A DNA stretch of 64,000 bases, taken from positions 707,671-771,670 of the forward strand of contig CAJSYZ010000002.1 in assembly GCA_910574455.1 (NCBI GenBank), written 5' to 3'. The DNA comes from Trichaptum fuscoviolaceum. Lineage: Eukaryota > Basidiomycota > Agaricomycetes > Hymenochaetales > Trichaptaceae. Under the pieces are notes generated by a model. That model was given only the letters and a program-made list of their open reading frames with translations. It had not been told where the DNA came from and did no database searches. A program made the position numbers and the translations under genes. Every line of letters begins with the position of its first letter. Position 1 is the first letter of the stretch. Shown here in pieces: positions 32,316-42,666 of the stretch.

Positions 32316-33722
32316 ATGAGTTCTTCATCACAGGAGTCGATCCCACCTCTCATTTCCAGCTTAGTGGAACGCCAGCTGACGGAACTCCAAGTGATAGCGA
32401 ATCAGTCATCGCATGACGAACAGATTATTCTCAATTCTCATCTGTTCTATTTTGTGTTTAAGGACGATCATCCTGATAAGGAACCATTGGACATACTCAT
32501 CCCAGACATCAATAACCGCATCCGAAAACTCCCCCGGTCCGACCAAAGTGAGATACGCACTCCAGCTGTATGCACTCCTCGAGTTCTATAAAATCACCAT
32601 CGAAAAACTTCGTAACCACAAGCAAGAGCAACCTCTCGCCTCTAGCACCCCCCTGGAATCCCAGCAGACTCCACCACCTCCGACACCCAGTCCTATCAAC
32701 TCCCTGCCAGACCTCGAACCCTTTTCTCCAAATCCTAGCCCCATCCCAACGACTGTCAACCCCCGGGACATCTTCTCCCCCCCTCTGGCAACCAGCACCC
32801 CCTTTACCTTCACCACTACGAATTACAGCGACGACACACTTGTCAACGCCTCCACCAACTCCAACTCACCCTCCTCCTCCTCCTCTTCCTCAACCGACTA
32901 CGACGACGCCGACAGTAACCCCCGATTTTCGTTCGCATCCGTATTTCCCATATTTTTACAAAGGTCCCACCTCGACCAGACAGACCTTGTTTAATTCCCC
33001 ACCGACCCCCAGACCCAGAACTATTCCGTTACCTTCTATGCCTTTCAATTTTAACACTCCCATCCCAACTTATCAACTACCGCCTTCCGAAACACCTGAA
33101 CAACGTCTCGCAGCCACTGCCCCCTTTTTCTATCCCTCCCCCTTAAAATTTGATTTCCTTGACGAAGAAGAAGAAGAAGAACTCCAGCCTGGACCAGCCG
33201 ACTCGGAATTCGGTTCCAATCTTTGGTCCCTCCCGGCCGACGAACCCGGTTGGAACGCCGACGACTGGCCCACCACTTACCTCCTCCGACACAACACTGT
33301 CACCGGACCCCTCCAGTACCCCTCACCCCCCACCAAGCCCACGCCCCACTCACCCCCAGTACGGCCCTCTTGGTCCTGTTGATCTGGTACAACACTATCT
33401 GTTCGATCCGAAGCTCACCCCTCACGTCAACGTTGAACGACTTCGACGTTGCTCACCCTTCCCGGAACTCGTGAAGTTAGTGCTTAGGCACACTTTCTTC
33501 AACCCAGAGCACGCCCCCCCTCTTCTACTTGGTCTCAAAATCGTCCTTGACCTTCCGTACACGCCCTACATCACCCGGAGAATTCGCCACAAGGGATCTT
33601 TGCACGCTCACTTTGCACCCTATCCAGGAGACCCCTTCTGTACTTGTGAGTGCTGCTTGTACTGTCCCCTTCACCATGCCGCCCATCCGAACCCGGCGCG
33701 GAACCCTCACGAAGGAGAATAG
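32316..33722 (+). CDS. Accessory 3' reading frame of the Gypsy element, broken at three C5 runs
   Basis: Starts at ATG 32,316 (MSSSSQESIPPLISSLVERQ). Protein-like sequence continues by moving +1 at each of three CCCCC runs: 32,531-32,535, 32,919-32,923 and 33,353-33,357. Treating each run as one C too long gives a continuous frame to 33,722. The protein would be Pro/Ser-rich in the middle, with an acidic E-run, and a C-terminal part that looks globular (HYLFDPKLTPHVNVERL) plus a Cys-rich FCTCECCLYCPLHH segment. I know no function. It overlaps the next frame. Confidence 0.5.
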
Positions 33723-34416
33723 TCCCCCTCCTCCTCGTTGCCCTACCGAATCTCTCCTCCCCAATCAGGCGTTCACCCTCACGGAACCCACTCGTCAACA
33801 GTACTCGGCCACACTCCTCCACAGTGGACTCTTACCATATGTCCTCGACTCGACTCAGCGCCCCTTTCACCACTCTGTCTACACTCTCAATGTCATGCAT
33901 GAATTACTCGCCCAATTGCAAGACTACATCGACCAGCATCGCGGCGGACATAAGCGATTCAACTTTCGTTTTGTTCAAGTAATCATTCGTCGACTAAATC
34001 AAGTGATGATGGGACAATTAGCTGATGAGTTCACGGAGTATGAATTTGAACGTTTACTGGCTTACACTTTAGACGATGGACACCTTGAAGGACCTCCTCG
34101 ATTTGTCGACCCGGTACCCCTCCCTCCCCCATCACCAATTGCTCTACCCCCACCCGAGTTCCCCACTGCCTACCATGATCAAGAGAACATGCCTATCTTC
34201 GATCCAGCAAAACGGAACGAGTTTGATGTTCAGAACGCACCCCAACAACCTTCGGAGCCTCAACAACCTCCAACCCCGGTTTCACCCCCTTATGTTGTAC
34301 ATACACCTCGACCAAACGAACATCCCTCTCCTCCACTCTATCGACCTGACCCCCAACCCGGCATAGACTGGCTTGCTATTGCAGCAGCCTTACCTTCCGA
34401 TTTTCATTTCTCTTGA
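33676..34416 (+). CDS. Accessory 3' protein of the Gypsy element
   Basis: A 246-codon frame starting MPPIRTRRGTLTKEN with a good context (TTCACCATGC). It has a basic N-terminus, a helical middle (residues about 60-130, LNVMHELLAQLQDYIDQHRG), and a Pro-rich tail ending PSDFHFS. It overlaps the end of the preceding accessory frame by 47 bp in another phase. No known domain. Its position between integrase and LTR is unusual for fungal Gypsy elements. Confidence 0.55.
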   Translation: MPPIRTRRGTLTKENSPPPPRCPTESLLPNQAFTLTEPTRQQYSATLLHSGLLPYVLDSTQRPFHHSVYTLNVMHELLAQLQDYIDQHRGGHKRFNFRFVQVIIRRLNQVMMGQLADEFTEYEFERLLAYTLDDGHLEGPPRFVDPVPLPPPSPIALPPPEFPTAYHDQENMPIFDPAKRNEFDVQNAPQQPSEPQQPPTPVSPPYVVHTPRPNEHPSPPLYRPDPQPGIDWLAIAAALPSDFHFS

Positions 34417-34612
34417 TGGTCTACTTATTCGTTTGCTTTTCTTATTATTGGTCTTAATTTGACCCTATAGCATTCGATTTCTATCTCTATCTCTCTCATG
34501 CTTCATCCATTATTGATCTTAACTTGATCCTATAAGCATTGTATTTGTCTTTGAAATTCTCGCATTCGCAATGTCTTGCTACTACGGAATTTCAAGCTTA
34601 GAGACAGGGTAC

Positions 34613-35158
34613 TGTTATGCATCAAGCATACGGACCATGTTTACCTTTGTTTACCTCACGTAACCCGATTAGGCTATGCTTACCTTTGTCTCTCGGACTT
34701 TACCATTTAACCTTTTTACCTTTAACCTTCGGTGCCCCAGGTAGCCCCCTTTTACTGCCTCTTTGTTTACATTACCCCTTCGCTTTACCATAGCCCCAGT
34801 TAGCCCTACGTAGCCCCAGTTAGCCCCATTTCCCCTGTTTCACAGTTAGCCCTAGTTAGCCCCAGTTAGCCCCAGTTAGCCCCAGTTAGCCCCAGCTAGC
34901 CCCAGAAGCGCGTTCTATTTATGTTTTCCCCCTCTGTAGTATATAAACCCCTGTACATAGGCCTTCGGATGACACTTAAGTCAATCCTCCTATAGTCTTT
35001 CACACCATCGTGCCAAAGACTCTGTTCACCTACGACTTCCGAGCTTAAGAGAGCCTCGTTAAAGCGCCCACTCTTATCTCACCACTTGTTTGTTCACAAA
35101 CAACGCTTTTGTCACTTATCATTTCCGTGATAAGTCTTCCGAAGCCGTGAACGTAACA
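34613..35158 (+). repeat. 3' LTR of the Gypsy element
   Basis: Same length and, line by line, the same sequence as the 5' LTR, including the number of AGTTAGCCCC units. A short purine-rich stretch (AGAGACAGGG) precedes it. Confidence 0.97.
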
Positions 35159-36784
35159 CTCTGCTTCGTCACTATCTTGACTCGCGTGGTGTCTGCTCGA
35201 CACTACCTTACATTCAACCTTTGAACCTCAATAGAAGAACACCTGTTCCTCGACACCTGTTTTCACCGCGCATGCCACCCGATCAGTGGCCGGACCAGCC
35301 CAGTTATCGCTATTCAAGCACCCCAACCCCCAAAACGTCCGCCAAGTTTTTGTGCTACTCGTCGACTGATTCGCCTCCTCTGCGCACGGGGTGTTGCTTC
35401 TGATGCACCCGGGACAACCCTCCATCGATGTGTCACTCATCAATGTACGCTCCGCCACGCCAGCATGTACTCCGTCACGACTCCTAAGGATACTGATTCG
35501 CGGGGCAATTAGAGTTGGCATTGTTTGCTCCCATTGCCAGTATAGTAGAGGCTTTTTAATACATCGTAAGCAGTACTTTTCTTCGACCTTCGATCACATA
35601 CTAAACCTGAGAGTTAGTGTACGCCACGGGTCCATTATTTTAGACGGCAGTCCCCCTTCCGAAAACGTTAGTTTATTCTTCTACTGTTCTTGAATAACAT
35701 TCTAACTATCAGACGCAGTGTAGGAAGTAGCCACCCATAGTCCTGGGTCCGATCCTGAGTCCAATCTGTTAAGTGGCAGACCACTTCTGAAATTGTGAGC
35801 ATTTACACTCTTATTTGCTTGTTACCTATCTCACCCTCAGTCTAGGAAGTTTGTCATCTAGCCTTCAACAACCATCCTGGTGCAGATACCGATGCACCCA
35901 AGCTTGCGTCCACTGAGCAACCTCGTTAATCATCCGCTACCGCGCCCGTCACGACAGTTCCTCGGGTTTCTGATATTCGCCTGTCAGCGACCTACGATAC
36001 ATGCGACCTGTTGGGCTAGCGTCAAACACACCCTTGCTTGCCAGTGACAAGATCCTGGCGAGCGTTGTGTCAAGTCCCGTGATGCACGACATTTACTACT
36101 TGCTGCCCCTCTTCGAAATTGTAGGTGCACCTGTCTTTTGTTACGCGCTGTCATCCTAACTCCTCATAACAGTGATCGAAAGGGACCCATTCCAGCAGTT
36201 CTCAGCAGCCAAGAAAGCAGAGTACCGAAGAAGTCATCAAGAGTAGAGCCACCCCGTCCTGAGGTCTCAAGAGTAGAGCCACCCCGTCCTGAGGTCTCAA
36301 GAGTCTCGGTCTAGCAATGGAATCCAAGCAGCGACCAGTCAATCGACCCTCTCACCCACTCCCTGTGGTGCCTTGTCAACAGCAGGACCGTGCACAGTCC
36401 TGCTGGGGGAATTGCCCAGGCCATGCATTTCCTCATCAGCGGCAGATCTAGGCCAGATCTAATGCTGCAAGGTTTGACTAGACAGACTGGGCCTAGGCCA
36501 AGCTCAGTCTCGTCATTGTCAAGGTCGCCCATTAAGCGCACTCGTTCTCGCGCTCACGAGTCCCGCTCTCGCGCAAAGACTCCACCAAAGACTGCAATGA
36601 CGACCACCACTCCTGGACATTCTGCTCTTTGACACTCCTGCCTGGCTCTTATGTTTGAAAGTCAAGGTGTCCTGTGACCTACCATGCACACGACGAGTGG
36701 CTGATTATCACTGCTTCGACCTAAATCTCCGCTGCTTTGCACGATGACGTGAGAAAGATGTTGGAATTAAGTTCATTTGTGCTG
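35159..36784. other. No gene recognised
   Basis: After the Gypsy element. Several short frames on both strands; none has a family signature. A plus-strand Ser/Arg-rich frame (about 36,424-36,632, RSPIKRTRSRAHESRSRAK) could be a coding fragment. Contains a perfect 30-bp tandem duplication (36,241-36,300). Confidence 0.55.
36241..36300 (+). repeat. Perfect 30-bp tandem duplication
   Basis: Two exact copies of a unit starting GAGTAGAGCCACCCCGTCCT, followed by a partial third (GAGT). Non-coding. Confidence 0.95.
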
Positions 36785-37013
36785 GATTTACATACTAGTA
36801 CATAGATAAGTACTAGTAGTAGTACTAGTAATAGTACTACTAGTAGTGGACACCGGCATGCCAGTGATGCCAGTGTCACGGCGGTTGCAGTCACTGGCAT
36901 TCAAGTTGGCACGGACTCGGAGTCACGTCACGGTCACTGCCACCAGTGCCACAGCCTGACTCGGACGCGTTCAACTTGAATTTGAAGTGATTCACTTTCA
37001 ACTTGAAGCTATC
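36785..37013. repeat. Short-palindrome cluster upstream of a membrane-protein gene
   Basis: ACTAGTAGTAGTACTAG, CCAGTGATGCCAGTG, ACTCGGAGTCACG and CAACTTGAATTTGAAG words, ending at the ATG at 37,014. The words run on into the first codons (ACTGGCAGTGCCAGCGGC). Confidence 0.75.
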
Positions 37014-38475
37014 ATGAACGCCACTGGCAGTGCCAGCGGCTTACCATTGCAGCACGCATCGAACGCCGACGACTTGCTCTCGGTCAAAAACTATGGCTCC
37101 ATTGCCAACCCACAAACCCCTGGTGCACAAGAGCGAGTTGGTGGATCACCGCCTGCGAGCACGATGGGCGAGACTGCAGAGGGAGATCAAGAAGGGCTTG
37201 GCGACGGAGACATTAAGGACAACGATGAAGAAACGCTGAGAGGTCTTTGTCTACAAAATTCTCGATTTCGGATCAGTATAGACTAATTGCATTATATGCA
37301 TTTTTGTAGTCGAGGCATTTTTGCGCACCAAAAAACTATATGTATTGGTCCCTCTCACATCCCTCCTCTTCTTCGTCGTGCTTGCATCAATGCCAGCAGT
37401 CATCTGGCCTCACAAATTGCATCAATCTCCTTCGCTCTCGGAATCAATGAGAAGTGTCCTTCTAGGTGCATCGCTTTGGTGTTTTTCACACTGCCTTCGT
37501 GCTCGAACATTCCCCCTTATATATTCAAGCTCCTATACGATACTTTTTTTCTCAAACGTGCAAGAAAGGCGACATGTTCAACATTGGGTGGCTTTGTGGG
37601 CACGATACATTCTCGCTGCTTTTTTGGTGACATTGCAAGAGGTTCTGCGGCTTACATCTTTTTACATACTCAACATCCACTCGTCTCCTGTCTGTGATAG
37701 TCCACATCCTGGGAAACATGGCGAAGGGCAGATGCACGTCCATGATCGTACGTTCGGCATACTCTGGTTCCTGGCCCTTGGGTGGTCATTGGCTGAAGTG
37801 TGTACGGCAATCGGGGAAGACTACGATCATCTTGCGTTATATTCCAGCGTCGAATCAGTTTTGGACTCGGGACTGGATATGGCTGAACGTGGACTCCCGG
37901 TATCGGATGATGGAGGTTCACTCGAAAATGTTGTGTTGAGTCGAGTGAACATGCCCGATGTTGATGATTTGGACCTCGAAGATACCTCTATCTCTAGAGT
38001 CATGGGCGGAGAGGTAACAAACGGCGAGGACTCGAATGCCTCAATGTCGATGGCACGTCACGGTGTCAAAGCGCGCAAATCACTTGAAAGATACCTTCGC
38101 CTTCAAATGGCCTATGGAGACCAAGTACCAGTACTATCTATCGCTGTTGTTCAGCGGATTAACAGTGTTCTGCTGAGCCTTGGGATCACTTTGATTCTCG
38201 GTTTCGCTCACCTGAGTGATCAATCTCGTGCAAGGGCAAGTCCTCCTTTAGATGTTGTAGAATTTCTGTCTTTGGGGGACAGAGATCATAGTATAGAACG
38301 AATCCATTCTCACTGGAATGCCCTTCCATCTGCATTCATTGTCCTCACCACCATTCGTGTCATCCTCGTTGTCCTACTCTTACGTAGCGTAATGAAACAT
38401 GGCGCTGCGTACATCACTTTCCTTGTTAGCTTGGGGCTTGTCTTCACAGGTGTTGGGATGTGGGAAGCGTTATAG
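37014..38475 (+). CDS. Multi-pass membrane protein of unknown function
   Basis: Two exons, 37,014-37,242 and 37,310-38,475, joined in frame across a 67-bp GT-AG intron; about 464 residues. The N-terminal 75 residues are polar and acidic, starting MNATGSASGLPL, where TGSASG is encoded by the spacer word. Hydrophobic segments lie at KKLYVLVPLTSLLFFVVLA, near SVLLGASLWCF, ARYILAAFLVTLQEVL, FGILWFLALGWSLAEV, INSVLLSLGITLILGF, and two at the C-terminus (TTIRVILVVLLL, ITFLVSLGLVFTGVG), giving six or seven spans. A cytosolic acidic loop of about 90 residues sits in the middle. I do not recognise the family. Confidence 0.7.
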
Positions 38476-39548
38476 CGCATTGTCTGTAGTGTAAATTGTT
38501 TGATTTCTTTCTGAATAATCAATGCTTATGGGTTTCTTTAGATTTGCAACATGGACTCAGGGAAATGTCTGTACATGTTATGAGGACATTGGCAGTAGCT
38601 CTACTCTGTAGCTACAACTGCCGAAAAATACCCTTGCAAGTGGAGGATCAGACAGGCGACTAACCACATCAAGATTATGTTTGCAGTGCGATGTATTGCG
38701 GCGCACGAAGCAATGACAGCTCCTTGTCCAACTCGTACTTCCTTGTCATGGATCGCACATACGCTTGTACGGCGCCCCCTTAGTACGCGAAGTGGACAAT
38801 TAGGTGTCTGTTTGGACGGTGGCTCACAAGTACGACAAATTGAAGGACCGTGATGTGATAGTATATGAGCATGGATGATATCTAATTTAAAGAACATATA
38901 TTATACTTACCATTGGACTTGAACTCAGGCTGTGCATGCTTGTGCTTACTAGTAGTAGTAATACACCACCGTGACTGGCAGAGCACTGAAATCCTGACTT
39001 GCTCTGATGTACTGAGAGACGGCTTGCATCCTGAAACACTCCTTATTTCAGTGAGTTAAGGCAATCAGTGTATTTTCAGACGAAGTAGCGACCCTTCAGA
39101 CAGGTGCCAGCCAAATCAGGACGCGTCAGGACGCGTCAGTGGCCATAAGCAGAAAGTAGTTTCCCTGATGCTGCCAGTGTGGGAAACCTAACATATTCGG
39201 CATCATCTCGGCATTGCCGAGTCCAAGTTTAAGTCTCTCTCTAACCTCGACATCGAAGGCATTCACACTCACAAATATTTCTATCGTCAAGGTCAACAAG
39301 TCCAGAATACAATGGTGGACGAAAAATCTGTGAACGCAGACTAACAAATTCTCTACTGGGGATTTGTTTGTTTAGTATTTCAACCCGAATACTCGCTATA
39401 TCCTTCGAAGACTTGAACTCCGGATCGCAAAGTTTCAATAACTTTCAATTACTGCATCAGCGACAAGAGTTTGTTCCCGCTGAATGATGTCGTACATAAA
39501 CTACAGGAAAGCCTCAATCGACTCTTGATACACAAGAGAAAAAAATTT
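38476..39548. other. No gene recognised
   Basis: Intergenic, with a small short-palindrome patch at about 38,920-38,990 (AACTCAGGCTG, ACTAGTAGTAGTA, GTGACTGGCAG). Minor tandem CAGGACGCGT at about 39,118-39,138. Confidence 0.55.
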
Positions 39549-40100
39549 CTAAACCCGACCAGCACGAATCTTCCTCGCTTTACCAGCACTAACTATTCTT
39601 GCTTTCCTCTTCTCCTTCATTCCTCTTCTATTCGTTTTCATATTAGGCGAGTCATTCTCGTCCGCTTCATCCGTTGAGTCATTTGCAGCCAAATAGTCGA
39701 GTATCTCTTTCCGGACAGGAATCGGTTTGTTGATGTACTCGGGAACTGCGATCAGCATGTCATCATCACTATATGGCTCCTCATCATCCAGTGCTTCCAT
39801 ATAATCATCTTTGAACCATTTGGGCTCAAGATTATCCCTATCTCCACGAAGGAACATCCCCACCGCTCTTATTACGACCATTCGCGTCCGAAGGCCCTTG
39901 AGATCGCCTTTCGTATGTGACTGGTGAAAGGAAAGGATGAGATGATTCCTGTAATCAGGTCGCACCCAGAATAGTACTTTCGTAACTTCTCTGAGGAAAA
40001 CCTGGACGTTGAAGTCTGTGTTCGAGACATTGCCATGGTAAAGGCCCATTTCCTCCGCGAACCTTCTGACATACCTCCACCTAAACTCGAAGCCATACAT
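39549..40100 (-). CDS. Hypothetical protein, about 183 residues
   Basis: A single uninterrupted frame from the ATG at 40,100 (MYGFEFRWRYVRRFAEE) to a stop at 39,549. The N-terminal half looks globular (NVQVFLREVTKVLFWVRPDY). The middle is acidic (EALDDEEPYSDDDM) and the C-terminus strongly basic (KEKRKARIVSAGKARKIR), suggesting nuclear or nucleic-acid contact. No family recognised. A short-palindrome patch (CAACTTGAAGTTGG, GCCAGTGACTCC) lies at about 40,268-40,305, upstream of its start. Confidence 0.5.
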   Translation of the reverse strand: MYGFEFRWRYVRRFAEEMGLYHGNVSNTDFNVQVFLREVTKVLFWVRPDYRNHLILSFHQSHTKGDLKGLRTRMVVIRAVGMFLRGDRDNLEPKWFKDDYMEALDDEEPYSDDDMLIAVPEYINKPIPVRKEILDYLAANDSTDEADENDSPNMKTNRRGMKEKRKARIVSAGKARKIRAGRV

Positions 40101-40599
40101 AGAACTAGGTCATAATGTTTTCTTTGTGCAAGAATAAGTCATAGAGTAAGGGTAGAGTAAGGATAAGCTGGGAAAATTGCGTACATATAATGCAGAATTC
40201 CTTCGCAATTCTGAGCCAGTGGTTGTAAGTAACTCAGTGTGGTCAATGGTGGTTTCGACCGGGTCGTTTCAACTTGAAGTTGGCCGTGAGAAAACGCCAG
40301 TGACTCCGTACATAGTGCAAAGGCTTGCTCATTTGTACTTTACCACATACTACAAGCTTGAACGATGAGCAAAACCAATTTGATTCGCATATACAAGTTT
40401 ACATCCAATAAGTCTCTGGGCCCATAAAAGCTCGGTGACATGGGAGGAGGAATATCTTACGTTCGCTTTCGCCTACGGACGCGCCGATAAAATGCTATAC
40501 CTACTGTCAATGCCGCACATTTCCCTCACCCTACCTCTCCTCTTCCGCGCGTTGTCGCATGCGAGTCTTCAAGCACGCTTCAGGAGTAATAACAGCTCC

Positions 40600-42020
40600 T
40601 CGCAAATGGTACAACATTCGACTACATGAAAACCTGCGCACCTCGCTGAGAATTCTTCATTGACGATGCTCCTTGTCGAGGAGGGAAACGATGAGCGGAC
40701 CAATTTGAGTATGGTGCTGCATTTGGGACGAGCTTGACCTGGCAATGGCCGACGGATCAAGGAAAGAATATTCAAGGGTGAGTGCAAGTGATTTTAACAA
40801 AATTTCCTATGATTTACTTGCAATTCGTAGAGGTAAAACACTTGGAGGGAGCACATCCATCAACGGAGCTGCTTGGACGCGCGGTTCCCAAGCACAATAT
40901 GGTGCGCTAACTCAGCCTTAAGAGGCCTGCGACGCGAGTATGAATTGGAACCTCAACTCTTTCTTTTCCTACATGCTCAAGGTGCGTATTCGTCGTATTG
41001 GAAGGATAGCTTTGCGTTTGACTGGCTATATCTCTACAGTACGAGACCTCCCAATTCTCATCAAACTGCTTAAGGAGCCAACTCGGTCACCTCTTTCTAT
41101 GGAACTACTGGCCCGTCCAAATGACTTTCCCGGATGTACGGTGGACCCCAACAACCAGCGTTCGTCACCGCCGTCACCAATCTCACAGGCATCACGCATT
41201 GTGCAGACCTTAATGGCGGGACCGGCGACTGCGTCGCATACACGTCGAACACGATTACTGGGCATGATTCGGACCATCTATCCTCCAGCGTTAAGACCTG
41301 TTTGACTGCGGTTGAGAATGACAGGAAAGGGTAGCTTACATTGGTCGGACAACAGGTCACGAAGGTGCTTTTGACTGGGACGGCGCCCAACGTCCGTGCT
41401 ACGGGCGTACAGTTCAAGAATGCGGCAAATACGGGCTCAACACTCTCTACGACCGCCCGAAAGGACTTGGAAGCTGCAGGTGCAATCGGCACAGCGCAAC
41501 CACTTCAGGTTTCCGGAATTGGTGACCCGGCGGTACTTCAACCGCTCGGTATTACTCCCGTCGTGAGCTTAAAGACAGTCGACCGCGACCTCCAGGAGCA
41601 AACGATGAACTCGTCCGGATACGCCGGCTCCTCTTTAAACCCGGGTGGAAGTGGACCTTCGGACGTGATCGTCTATCCATTTTCCCCCAACTTTTCGCCT
41701 GCTGGAGGCAATGGACCTACTACTCCATCTCAAATCGCCTCTCAGATCATGCCATTCTATCCTGCCTGGGTCCGATTGCGGTCCAACATCGCTCACGACG
41801 ATCTTTGGAATCCAGGCTGACCTCATCGTTAACCAGAATGCGCCCGTCGCAGTAACGTTCTTCGACACTGGTTTCCCCGTTTTCAGCGGGCTCGGCGTCG
41901 ACATGTGGCAGCGATGCACTTCCGGATTGTCTCTCTTCGTTTCGGGGACGTGTGGAATGCGTCAGTCACTTGACGCTGTCGTCGACTCGCTTCAGGCTTT
42001 TGTTATGTTATCAATTACTT
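40600..42020 (+). pseudogene. GMC oxidoreductase pseudogene
   Basis: Recognisable glucose/aryl-alcohol-oxidase-type flavoprotein fragments: TTFDY followed directly by MLLVEEGNDERTN, WQWPTDQGKNIQG, an intron (about 40,778-40,831), GKTLGGSTSINGAAWTRG, ITHCADLNGGTGDC, GQQVTKVLLTG, LQVSGIGDPAVLQPLGI and a late VDMWQ. The FAD-binding GxGxxG segment expected after FDY is missing. Several frame changes and stops follow, and the C-terminal catalytic His region is not seen. It is therefore a dead copy. It lies next to an adenylate-forming reductase, so a former metabolite cluster is possible. Confidence 0.8.
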
Positions 42021-42666
42021 GAAGAGCTGTATCCCTACCGGACGTTTTTCATGTCGTAACAGAGGTGACGCAACAGTGTCTTTCATGTTCATGGGTTTGA
42101 AGCTCCCATGCTGGTAAGTTACGCCGTCCTCGGAGCCTTCAACTTGTACTTACATATGCATATCAAATTACAAGGACGCTAGCAAGTCCAGACACTTGCT
42201 TTCTGTACAGCAGCCACCAAAGATCAGCAGGAGGACGATAATCGCGCACCCCTTGTTCCTGAGAACAAAGGCTCCACAATAACCAATAATGGAAAAACGT
42301 TTTGGTAGTCTTAAAAGGATTGGCTATCTGATGTTCTGTCGTATGCAGACTATCTATCCATGTCCGATGAACATCCAATAATCCGTATTAGTCGTCTCAG
42401 CCGCCGCATCTGCGAGGGGAATCGCTTGAGCCCGGTCGAATGGCCCTTATCTCAGTCTACAATATTCATCCGTTCTGTTTGGAATGAGCTGAGAAAAGGG
42501 CCATTTTAATCGATGCAAGCTCAGGGCTTCAGCTGAGATGGTACCGCACACTTCTGGCTCTTCTATATAGTCAAACTTTAGGGATTACTAGACGGTGTCT
42601 TGGGCCCTTAGACCGTCGTGCTGTTTCTACCTCTGTCGTAGCTCCCTTCCATCCGGTCCTTTAAAT
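42021..42666. other. Spacer and probable promoter of the adenylate-forming reductase
   Basis: No open frame of note. A CTATATAGTC element at about 42,566 lies about 100 bp before the start codon and could act as a TATA box. Confidence 0.4.

Larger units (their letters stand above)
24120..35158 (+). mobile_element. Full-length Tf1/sushi-type chromodomain Gypsy retrotransposon, 11,039 bp
   Basis: 546-bp LTRs (24,120-24,665 and 34,613-35,158), which I find identical, begin TGTTATGCATC and end ACGTAACA. A perfect CTCTG duplication flanks them (24,115-24,119 and 35,159-35,163). Order: LTR, self-priming site, a 2.58-kb ATG-free leader, gag, protease-RT-RNase H, integrase with a C-terminal chromodomain, a 2.8-kb 3' region with accessory frames, LTR. 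The chromodomain assigns it to chromoviruses. The self-priming site points to the Tf1/sushi branch. Identical LTRs mean very recent insertion, yet several frames are shifted relative to each other. Confidence 0.97.
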
